This document shows, in pieces, positions 11,542-21,404 of a stretch of DNA of 64,000 nucleotides. The stretch is from Chamaea fasciata (Eukaryota > Chordata > Aves > Passeriformes > Sylviidae): NCBI GenBank assembly GCA_029207755.1, contig JARCOQ010000005.1, positions 61,577,414-61,641,413 on the forward strand, written 5' to 3'. The notes beneath the pieces are model-generated. The model was not told the origin of the DNA, ran no database searches, and saw only the letters and a list, made by a program, of their open reading frames with translations. The translations under genes were made by a program, and so were the position numbers. How positions within the stretch are numbered: position 1 is the first letter of the stretch; every line of letters starts with the position of its first letter.

Positions 11542-14500
11542 GTTGGTAGAATTGCAGAACCAATCTATGTTAAAAGGTTTTTGTTTGATTGGTTTTCCTA
11601 AATAGAAATTACTTTGCCTATAATACAAAGTGGAAATCTGAGAAACAATGAAGACTTAATTTATTTTGAGTTAATATTGTTAATCTTTTTTTGATGAAAG
11701 CTGTTTTCCTCAAACATATCCAGTTTTCTGGAGAGAAGGTGGCTGGCAAGATTGTTATTTTCTATGGCTGATAATGAAGCTCACCTTTTTAAAATTTTGT
11801 TTTTATGTTCATGTGTGTGTATCTGAGATGAAAATACATATGGAAGTTCTAAGTGTAGTTCAAATTGAAGTGGAATGCATCTTCTGTTGTTCTTCACAGA
11901 AGCTGATGGAAACACTACATTTTGAGATTTCTATATATAAATTTTGCAATTCTGATGGCTTGAGGTGGAAGTAACAAGTTGATATTTTATCCCAGTAGTT
12001 CTAGGCTGCTTTATTGGAAGTACCAATAATTTTCCTTGGTAATAATATTTTTTTTTCAAAGGTGAGTGAATCATACAGTTTTAGGTGTGTGGTTTGGCCT
12101 TTTTCCCCTCAGTCCTGCACCCAGCTATTATGTATTGGCAGCCAGTAATTCAGTCAGAATTCAAGTTATTTGTGGTGAGGTGGTGGTTCTTTGTTTAGTG
12201 TTCTTTCTCTATGACACCCTTACTTTTACCAAGCAGGTCAGCTCTTCACTGAGCCTGACAATACAGTAGCTTCCCTCAGCACTGAAATGTTGCCCTTTTC
12301 TTCTTCCACGATGTCTGTGTATGGAACTGTGGCATCTTTTGAAGGTCTTGTGAACCAGTCTCTGGGAAGAAGGATGCAGCTTTTCACACCCAGCAATCTT
12401 GAAAGTGTTAAATGACCTTGATTAAAATCTTGGAAAGCTCTTAGAGATCAACAGTCTTAGGAGGTGAACACTAAAATCCTACATCAGAGCCCTTCTCAGT
12501 TGGTGCAGACTAGTTTGGAATAATTCAGGATACTGCTGCAGTAGTTGCCATGACTGAAGTTAATGCTGTGTCCTATAGGGCAGTTGGTGTTTTCTCTTTG
12601 CTGCTGCTTATGGTGGGTGCTTTGTGCTCTCAGCCTCCTTTAAGGGGAGGGACTGGCAGGAATAAAATTCCTACTGCTGGGAGAATTCACCAGTTCTGGA
12701 TAAAATCAGCCATTACGAGAGAGTTACAAGAATTACTATAAGCTGATGCTCTTCCCAAGGTCTGTTCCCTTGTCCAGCAATCTGACTAGTCTGATCACCC
12801 TGTTAAATATATTGCCCTGTAAAATTTAATTGTCTTGTGCTATTGCAAAAGGATGCAAATTATGCAGATCCTTTTGGTCTTAGCTTTTGCAAACACTTGT
12901 AGCTGAGATCCAGAAAGGGCTTTACATAAAGAGGTAGGCAGCTGTGAAGATGATGTAGTGTTGGTGTGATTTCTGTCCTTGCTTTTTTCAGTGGCAAGGG
13001 AGATTTTTTGTAGCAGTGCTGCCCATCTGGGCCTTACAGAGACGCCAGTCAAAGCAAAGATTCTCCATAATCCTGCAAGGGGGAAGCTGGAAAGAAATGA
13101 GGACACCCATCACTACCTGGAATCACTTCAGCTGTTCCCCCTTCTCCAGCAGGCTCAGTGTAGCACTGCATCACTTCCTGCCATGCTGAGAAAACAACCT
13201 TGTCCCTCAGTGTAGCTTAAGTTAGCTGAAGAGCAAATAATGCGAGTATAGCATCATTGCTTGTGGTATTGGATCTTGATTTACGTGCTACAAGGGCACC
13301 GTGCAGGATTTGACTGCTGCAATTCAAATATTTCAGCCTTTTTGCTGAACCTGAGTTTTGTCTTTGAATGCTAGAAGGATGCAATAAAAGCTAAATAATT
13401 GGATACAGTTTTCCACCAAGACAAGACAACTCTGGAATAGAAAAGCTATACTCAGAATTATTGCCCCTGCAGATCCTCAGAGGAATTGGGGCCTGCATCA
13501 GAGGGCCTCACTTCAGTCTGTTGATTTATTTGGACAAGAAAATTTTAATTCCTGATAGGAACTGCACTAACAAATGAGTAAATTGTTGTTAGCAGTCTGT
13601 AGCTAAAAAAGAGAGGCTGTGTCATCATTTGGGCCATTCAGCATGCTGGACTCTGACTGTGCAATCTTTATTGCTGGAGATGTCGTCTGAGTCAGAGAGC
13701 GGAGCACAACTTCCAGCTATGCTTTCCTCCTGGAGCCTATCAGTAAGGCAATTATGAAAACTGTGTTAAAAATAAAATAAAATACAAACAGTATTATACA
13801 ATCCAGAATATACTTCATGAAGTGTCAAGGAGATATAAATATATTTCTTAATATATTTACTATATATTTAATATAGTATATATTTACTATATATTTAATA
13901 TATTTACTTGATCACTTTCACTTCCCTGAGTTTGTGAATATGCAGAACCTAAGATGCTTCAGTGAAAGGTTTGGGCAGCCTGTTAAAGCACATCGTTTGA
14001 ATGCCTGTAAATTGAGGATTTATTTTAGATGAACACTGAATGTTGGATCCATACCCTGAGCCATGATGTACTGATTGTCAGTGTGACTATTTCTAATAAA
14101 AAAGCAGAAGTTAGCCATAAAAATATCTTACCTACTTTAGTACCCAGTATTGTCATTGTGGTTCTGTTTCATCATTGCTTAATGTTTGAATATGAACAAC
14201 TTAAAGTACCACATGTTAGATAGAGTGAGTGTCATTTTTGCCCACTAACAAGGTTTTAATCAAGGCATTCACTGGCTCTAAATAGGCCTTTGATTCTGAA
14301 TTTGCATATCAGGAGGGGGCTGGGAGTATGAGTGGGTGGATGTCATGTCCCAGTGATTAATGATCTCTAGGAAGCCGAAAAGGGGAGAGTAATATACGCA
14401 GTATTTCTACCCCCTGGAGCAGGAATGCAAACACTATTGTGCGTATCTGTGCATAGTCACTGACTTCCTGGTAGCTGGAGAATTTCATACACTCCTCTGC

Positions 14501-16057
14501 CACAAATAAAACTGTCAGTGGAGTGACAAAGATCAGAAAGCTGGGCTTCATTTATTGAAAAGAATAGCTCAGGCACAGTGATCCAGAAAATTAATTTTGT
14601 AGGTGTTTGGGAACTTGGTTGTTTAATAAGAAACTGGTAAAAAGAGAACTTTTGATGAAAGGCCTGAAGCCACCAAATATTTGTTGAATTTCTTCTGTTT
14701 TGTTTCTGACTATTCCTGAATTATTGGAGAGGAATAACTTCTGTGATGTAAAAGACGTATCTTGAACAGGGTTTAGAAACAAAACAAAGAGAACAAGCGT
14801 TCCCAAAAGTAATAGTGGTCTGAATTTCAATTACTAAAAGAGCAAAAGGGAGATGGCACAGTGTGTAACAGCCACCCAGTCTGATCAAACCAGAACCAGC
14901 ACATTTGTTAGAAATCCTGCTATGGTCTGATGGCCATGGCTTGCTTTCTCTTTTGCTAATTCGTTGTTAGAATTGTATTAATAACTTAGAAACAGAGAGC
15001 AGCTTCTAAGTAGATATTATTAAAAGTCTTAAAATGAAGTTGTTTGAAAAGTTTTCTCCATTCTTGGAACGCTTCACCAGTTCTTGAAACATCAGTGCTC
15101 ATTTGTTCATTGATAGCTTTGAGATCTGCATGGGTAAACCTGAATAGTTTGGGGCTATTTCTAAATACATCCATTTATAAGTTTAGTTGGATATCAGCAA
15201 GTAAATAATGACAGAATTCTAATTTTTCAGCATCTGCGTAATTTCTCCCAGTGTTCAGGAACAGTACAAGCCCAAGTCTGTACAGTGAGAAAAGGGTAGA
15301 TAGCAAACTCAAGGCATGTGTACCCTGCAAGAGAGCCTTGCAAAGTAAGTCCCACCTTACTCCAGTAAAGAGGAGGGAGGGGCCCTGTGGCCTAATTGAA
15401 ATCACTTAATGGCTCTTTGGAAATGCTTCTCTTTGTGTTGTAGAATGAGAACACTGCCAGCTACTGAAGGGTAGTGCTTGGTAAATAACCTGAGTCTTTT
15501 TTAGGGTGTTGAAAGCCTTCTGTATTTCATATATACTGCAAGCTAAATGAAAATGAAAATATTTCAGTTGACCTAAGAAATGACCACTTTGCCCCCCATC
15601 ACAGCAGGAGAAAATGTTGTCCATATTGTATTTTGCCGCACTAATGTTGGTAGTGTGGATGCGTGGTAAAATGTTTTTGAGTTTCAAGGAGGAAAAAACT
15701 GACTGCTGCAAATCAATGTGAGAGTTCCCCCTGCTGTCCTGCAAGATCAGCTGCTGTAGCTTGCTGCTGGAAGCTGTGCCTTGTCTGTGGGATGGGATAC
15801 TGTGGGGGCTGGAAGTAATCCTGCACTGCTGCTTTTGGAACTTTTTGTCTTTCTTTTTCCTTGTTTGTTCCAAGAGCCAGCACTAAGGCGATAATGCAGG
15901 CCACCTTTTTTAAAACCCAGAGAGGAGAAAATAAGGCATTGTTTGAGTTGTAGGGCCTCTTTTTGATTGCAGTTGTACAAGCAGTTTATGGTGAGTTGTA
16001 CTCTGTTTTTAATTCTTTCTTCCAAAAGAGTAATGAATTTTTAAAAATTTGTTTCAG
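11542..16057 (+). other. RIC8B: RIC8B intron 4
   Basis: A 4.5 kb GT-AG intron. It holds an A+T tandem repeat near 13.85-13.91 kb. It also holds an unusually open minus-strand stretch at 14,986-15,873, three frame-consecutive open segments separated by two stops, whose product I do not recognise. The acceptor is 'aatttgtttcag' at 16,057. Confidence 0.8.
13849..13905. repeat. A+T tandem duplication of about 27 bp
   Basis: Two adjacent copies of a unit reading TATATATTTACTATATATTT followed by AATATA(G/T). The surrounding 13,830-13,910 is almost pure A/T. It looks like a local, possibly length-variable AT-rich minisatellite inside RIC8B intron 4. Exact copy boundaries are approximate. Confidence 0.6.
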
Positions 16058-16211
16058 CAATGCAATCAACCTCTTAAGCAATGTTCCTGTTTCTTGCTTG
16101 GATGTTCTTATTAATCCATCGTCCCAAGAGGAAACAGATATAAAATACAATGGTATGAATATGAGAGCTGTTCAGATTTTACTGGATTTCATGGAGAAGA
16201 GGATAGACAAG
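16058..16211 (+). CDS. RIC8B: RIC8B coding exon 5
   Basis: One base completing Ser-279 plus 51 codons, about residues 280-330: [18 protein letters not shown], then a variable SSQEETDIK segment, then [22 protein letters not shown]. '[14 protein letters not shown]' and 'NGMNM' are RIC8 family signatures (RIC8A: 'NLLGNLPLKCLDVL' and 'MGVNMD'). The linker between the two blocks is much shorter than in mammalian RIC8B as I recall it. The linker lies inside one contiguous exon, so no skipped exon within this block accounts for the difference. Acceptor 'tttgtttcag', donor AAG|GTATGG. Confidence 0.95.
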
Positions 16212-16532
16212 GTATGGACTGCAGCGATTTTTTACAAAAGGGACCTCTTTCTCTAAAGCAAAAAGTACACATATAAGCTTTGTATAAACCTTTCAGCCAG
16301 TACTTAGCACAGATATGGATGTTCTACTAAACTATGAAGCACCTCAAAATAAAGAACAAATTCCTGTGAATATCTGAAGCTATTTTCTTATGTGTGTCTG
16401 AGGGTGAGCATTTGGCTCTTTACATAAAGTTCATATTTTGGCTGTATTAGAGAACTTTGTTGAAGTGTTCGTAGAATTTGAAAAGGAAAGTTTGCTTTTA
16501 AAATGTTTCATTTGTATTTGGTTTTATTTTAG
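16212..16532 (+). other. RIC8B: RIC8B intron 5
   Basis: A short (321 bp) GT-AG intron ending in the T-rich acceptor 'ggttttattttag'. Nothing else is recognisable in it. Confidence 0.85.
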
Positions 16533-16628
16533 GGAAGCAGCTATAGAGAAAGTCTGACTCCAGTTCTGAGTTTATTAACTGAATGCTGCCGAACTCACAG
16601 GAATATCAGGAAGTTTATCAAAGCTCAG
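16533..16628 (+). CDS. RIC8B: RIC8B coding exon 6
   Basis: 32 codons, phase 0 at both ends, about residues 331-362: [18 protein letters not shown] followed by [14 protein letters not shown]. This matches the RIC8 helix pair 'L-x-P-V-L-S-(V/L)-L-T-E-C-x-R-x-H-R-x-x-R-K-F-(L/I)-K'. The donor CAG|GTAAGT is the vertebrate consensus. At 96 nt with no starting Met, it is identified by homology and splice phase rather than ORF length. Confidence 0.95.
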
Positions 16629-17522
16629 GTAAGTAAGATATTCATTGAAATTTGAATATGAAGCTAATGATGAACTTTGAGGTTTGTACATCACTACAGG
16701 ACAGTGCTGTAGACATAATTTTTCAGTCATGTAAATCAATAGATATTATGTTTAGCCTGAGTTCCAGGAGACATTCTGTAGCGCTGTTAAATAATAACAT
16801 CAGGGGTATTGTAAAGCTGTGGTAATGTGAGTCACCATGGATCATGTGAGATGGGTAAAAAACTCAGTAAGGTCTGTTCCTTTACACTCATCAAATAAGA
16901 AACATTTCAGTGCAGTTAATTAAACTTTGCAGAGCTGTGTGGTGGCTGGTGAGAATACAGGTGTTTTGATGGGTTCTGCATGAGGTTTAGTTTTCCCTTA
17001 GCAGGAGGGAGTTGTTGGGATTAAGACTTATGCATCAGCTGTCCTGTCAGAGTAAAAGTGTCCCTGGACAGAGGCTCACTTAATCACTTTGTCTCTTAAA
17101 AGAGTTCTTTATTACAGTATGGACTGTGGCTTTTAACATGGAAAAAGATTTCTGTGCCATGGTTAAAGACCTAAAGGATCTGTGTAGCTCGGTGGTTGAG
17201 TGTGGTGTTTTCTCTTTGTTTTGCTGTTTTTCCTGAGGTCAAGTGGAAAGAAGTTAAAAGATGAGAAAGAAATTACTGCTCAGGTTTCTGCTGTCCTTCT
17301 CCTGAGCTGCAGTAACTTTTGAGTTGCATCCTAGATACTGCTCCCAGATCAAAGCTGTTCCTGAATTCATAAATGGAATTTAAAATGAAAAAGAGCATAA
17401 ATTTTCTGCCTCTTTCCTCTCTACCAGAAAAGTGGTTTTGAGGAATTTAAGAAACTTGTTCTTGTTGTTTGTTTTTGCTCACAGCAGTTCGTTTTTAGGA
17501 TACTTTGCTGATCTGTTAACTT

Positions 17523-17538
17523 AAAAAAAAAAAAAAAA
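17523..17538. repeat. A16 homopolymer
   Basis: Sixteen consecutive A bases in RIC8B intron 6. No flanking retroposon body is recognised, so it may be a simple repeat or an old poly(A) tail. Confidence 0.8.
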
Positions 17539-18907
17539 GTTGCAGAGCCAAGTGTTCAGAAGCTAGAAAATGAAGTTGTCTGCATGTTTTTACGACATGT
17601 GGGCATCTCGATGTCAGGATATAATTGCATGCTGACTCCTGCCACAGGACCACTGCCTCATATAGTGCAGAGAATGGATGGATGTTGCTAACTGCATGAC
17701 TGGATGTTTGATATTTTGAATTGCCCTCATTGTTAAATGCTGGCCTTGGGCTTTATTTATTGTGTGCTATTCAAATTGTGATCTGAAGACAGGATGATTG
17801 ATTTCCTCATGGACTGTCCTATGGCACTCATCACTGTATTAGTATTAGAGTACTCTAAAAACATTAATTCATTCTTACAACATACTGGGAAATGGCAGTC
17901 ATGGTACTATCCCCAGTGGGGGGAGTAAGCAGGGACAAAGTAAAATATTTTTACTAATTGGTTGAAAACGTGGTTGGAAAAAGACAGGGTGTGTTTTATC
18001 CAAAGCAGTCAATACTGTAGCATTCCTGTAAGGATCAGTTCCCAGTGAGTCCAATTTCAGTAGTAACTGTGCTGTAATTTTGCACAGGACATGACACTTT
18101 ACATTAGACACCTAGAAGGCAAAGGACTTGCAATCTCTTATGATAATTAGTGGCATACTTGGTTTTATTCCCTGATAAAATACTGAAGATCCATAATTCT
18201 TACGAGACTCTTCAGATCATTAAATATGTCATATTATGGCCCAGATTTGTTCGCAGATCATATCATATATCCTTTGAATGTGAAAAAATGCGTATAGATT
18301 TTGAGTCTGAAGGCATCCACACTGGGAGGCACAAGTTAGTTTGCCAAAAAAGCCATAATTTGTGCACCACCTGCCTTTTTTTCAGGTTAGAGTTAACAAT
18401 ATTAATGACCTCTAATGAGAAAATAGTGTGTTTGAGGGAATGTTAAATAGTAATTTCTTCACAATATTTCTGAAATTTAGCTTGAGCTTTTAAAAGCGTT
18501 TTCTGGTTGAAATATGCGTTTCCATTATATGTAGAGCACATTTTTCAAATTTAGTATTAGAAACTTGTAGTAAAACTTTCAATGGACTTATTTTCATGCT
18601 TTTTCATTAAGCACATCATTGTTCTATATAAACTACACAGCATTTTAAGTGTAAGTCTCCTTAAACTGGCATTTCTAATACTTTTACAAGATACATGAGC
18701 AAAGCAGAGAACATGAGGTTATGGCTGCCTGTTGACCAACTCTCCTGGGACACCCATTTGTGCTCATAAACTCCTAATGATTGTATTTTTAAAGTCTGAC
18801 TTTGAGACTGAGTATTTTTCTGCCCAAAATGACAGAACAAGAAACTTAAATATACTAAGATGCCAGAGTGATTACTAATGCAAATGGGCATAGTTGTCTG
18901 ATTTTAT

Positions 18908-18911
<4 letters not shown>

Positions 18912-18940
<29 letters not shown>
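18912..18940. repeat. T29 homopolymer followed by AG
   Basis: An uninterrupted run of 29 T bases followed by AG at 18,941-18,942, about 110 bp upstream of the real exon 7 acceptor. It could be the reversed poly(A) tail of a minus-strand retroposon, but I recognise no body beside it. Its layout mimics a polypyrimidine tract with an acceptor. Confidence 0.85.
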
Positions 18941-18942
<2 letters not shown>

Positions 18943-19052
18943 GACAGAGTATTTTTTTGTTCTGTTGACTACATTTGTTTTTGTAAATATTGGATTTTGC
19001 AAGATATTTCCTTGCATTTCATGCTATTCTTCCCTTTCTTTTGTGCTGCCAG

Positions 19053-19197
19053 GTACTGCCTCCATTAAGAGATGTCTCAAATCGTCCTGAAGTTGGCACA
19101 ACAGTGAGGAACAAACTTGTGCGCCTTATGACACACGTTGACCTTGGAGTAAAGCAAATTGCAGCAGAATTCCTTTTTGTTCTTTGTAAAGAGAGAG
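19053..19197 (+). CDS. RIC8B: RIC8B coding exon 7
   Basis: 48 codons plus one base, about residues 363-410: [20 protein letters not shown], then [20 protein letters not shown] and LFVLCKER. This is the most conserved block shared by RIC8A and RIC8B ('[46 protein letters not shown]'). It forms the last helical repeats of the superhelix that contacts G-alpha. The exon ends in phase 1 (the 'g' of a valine codon). The donor AGAG|GTAAAA is moderate. Confidence 0.97.
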
Positions 19198-19347
19198 GTA
19201 AAAATTACTTTTTCTTCTCCCTTTTGTATAAGGTCTTGCTGTAATTGGAATATTTGCCTCGCTGTAACTCTCAATTCTTGTAGCACTCTGGTGGGGTTTG
19301 TTTTGTAGCTGATTACAGCGGAATTATTTTCTGTTTCCTCTTTGCAG

Positions 19348-19492
19348 TTGATAGCTTGCTGAAATACACAGGCTATGGTAATGCAGCAGGATTGCTGGCA
19401 GCCAGGGGCCTGCTAGCAGGAGGAAGAGGAGATCATTGGTACTCAGATGATGAAGATACAGACACAGAAGAATATAAATCCGCAAAACCAAA
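19348..19492 (+). CDS. RIC8B: RIC8B coding exon 8 (acidic CK2-type segment)
   Basis: Completes Val-411, then 47 codons and two bases, about residues 412-458. It encodes '[20 protein letters not shown]', then '[20 protein letters not shown]'. The acidic [10 protein letters not shown] run matches the RIC8 segment in which a Ser and a Thr five residues apart (Ser435 and Thr440 in rat Ric-8A) are phosphorylated by casein kinase 2 to allow full G-alpha chaperone activity. Both positions are kept here (about Ser-443 and Thr-448). The acceptor is 'cctctttgcag'. The donor CAAA|GTATAG is weak, which matters because the next exon can be skipped in frame. Confidence 0.97.
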
Positions 19493-21284
19493 GTATAGTA
19501 TTGTTCTCAATTTCACGTATCCTGTTGCATTTTGGATTCTTTTGACCTAATTTGGGGGGTTTTTTTACCTTTTTCAGAGAGGCCAGTCTTGGAATGATAT
19601 GTGGTTATATTAACTCCTGTCTTCTGCTGATATCATGGTCTAATTATTGAGAAACCAGCCTCTAATAGTGACCATCATGTAGTCAGATATGGTTGCAAGG
19701 AGAAAAAAGTAAAATAAAAAGTTACTATGAGAATGATTTAACATCTGAATAGCTACTTAAAATTCAAGTGTGGAGAGAGATTTTTAAGGAAGTGATAGGA
19801 AAAAAAATTAGTAGCAAACTTAGCAAGGATGGGTTTTGTCACAGATTTTTGAAGAACTCACATGAAGTTTGCCAAGCTGCTGATTATTGTTTTTGGGGTA
19901 TATCTCTGTAATGGAGAAAGCAATGGTGTCGAATATATCTAAAGGTTTTAGCCAGTACTTTGTTAAAACGGAGAAAGCCACTGTGTTTAGTTTCAGTTTT
20001 GACTGAATTTCAGATTGCCTGGTACTAAATTTTCCCAAAGAACCAAGTAGGTCACATATGTAAATATGGAAGGAGCAAAATAACTTCCAAGTCATGCAGC
20101 AGGAATTCAGTGTATTTGTTCGAAGGATTCAGTGACCACGTAGAAGCTTTGTTGATTTTTATTAGTTGTAATTGATTGGGTGTTAAGGGTTTTAGTTTGT
20201 CGTGTTACGTATAAGATTCGATTTTAAAGATGTTCTGAAATCGTTGATAGTGGAGATCTGAAGTATTAACATTATTTTTCTGTTTTACTTTGTTTTCCTT
20301 GAACTACACAGATATGGTTAGGTGTATGGTGAGCACTTGTGATTTATTGAAATATTCTTAAGATACGTGAACAAAGGACAGGATTAAATGTATGAGATTT
20401 AGGAGTTACGTTGTTTCTATGCTAAGAAATTAACTCCAAACTGGGAGGTTTCTTTTTATTTCTGCACTTCGGGATGTTTTTTTTCTTGCTGTTTTCTCTC
20501 TGCTCTACTTTCAAAAGCCTGACATTCAATTATATGCATATAAGTAAAACTATAACATCCATTTAGTTAAAAGCTAACCCGTAAATGAAATGTGCAAGAT
20601 AACTGTCAGTTGATTTATGCATCTGATTTTCTGTATTGCTGTTAAATGTTTGCAATTAAAACATTTGAAAGGATAATGTGCCCGGACCATTTTCTCTAAA
20701 ACTACTTCTCTGCTTTTGTTACCATTTATGTATCACCGTTCACTTGTATTAACAGTGTAAACAAAGCTGGCTTTATAAATGCTCAAAGTAAAGTGACTTA
20801 ATCTGGTTTGAGCAAAAAACCATTATCATGGAAGGGCAACAGTTAACTAATTTAATGGAAAACTGGAACCTGTCTATATTTTTAAAATTAAGCCTGTACA
20901 GAATTAGTTTGTGGCATGGATCTGTCATCCAGTTCCCAATTTATGTCATAAGTACTAATGACATTGTCACTGTTACCATCATCATTCCCCTGGCTTCAAA
21001 CTGTTCCTCTCTGGGTTCCAACAACAAGGACTACCAGCTTGTGCATCTTTGAGCACTGACAAGACATTAATACAGCAGATCCACACGAAGATACAGTCAC
21101 GATTCATGAGAAAATATGGTATAAATATGAACCTTGTCTATTTATAGCAAAACCTTTCATGTGCAGTTCAGACAGTTTTAGTCTTGATGGTTTCTGTGAG
21201 TCCTTCCTGTTTTCTGCTGTTAAGAAGATAAAAAATGTACTTATTCTTGCAGAAAGGTAAACAGTGTTGTTTTTTCACCTCCAG
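19493..21284 (+). other. RIC8B: RIC8B intron 8
   Basis: A 1.8 kb AT-rich GT-AG intron ending in 'tttttcacctccag' at 21,284. I see no additional exon, RNA gene or known repeat. Confidence 0.85.
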
Positions 21285-21404
21285 CATTAACCTTATCACT
21301 GGTCACTTAGAAGAACCAATGCCCAATCCAATGGATGAAATGACAGAAGAACAAAAAGAATATGAGGCTATGAAGCTTGTCAACATGTTTGATAAACTTT
21401 CCAG
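21285..21404 (+). CDS. RIC8B: RIC8B coding exon 9 (40-codon cassette)
   Basis: Exactly 120 nt: one base completing Asn-459, 39 codons, then two bases, so removing it keeps frame. It encodes [20 protein letters not shown] then [20 protein letters not shown]. This matches the RIC8 block 'I-N-x-(V/I)-T-G-x-x-E-E-x-x-P-N-P-M-x-x-M-T-E-E-Q-K-E-x-E-A-M-K-L-V-x-M-(F/L)-D-K-L-S-R'. The 40-residue length equals that of the exon missing from the mouse isoform Ric-8B-delta-9, as I recall it. If skipped, the 'aa' of exon 8 joins the 'a' of exon 10 to make a lysine codon. Donor CAG|GTATTG. Confidence 0.97.

Larger units (their letters stand above)
16629..19052 (+). other. RIC8B: RIC8B intron 6
   Basis: A 2.4 kb GT-AG intron containing an A16 run (17,523-17,538) and a T29 run (18,912-18,940) followed directly by AG. 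The true acceptor for exon 7 is 'tttcttttgtgctgccag' at 19,052. No exon or known repeat family is recognised. Confidence 0.85.
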
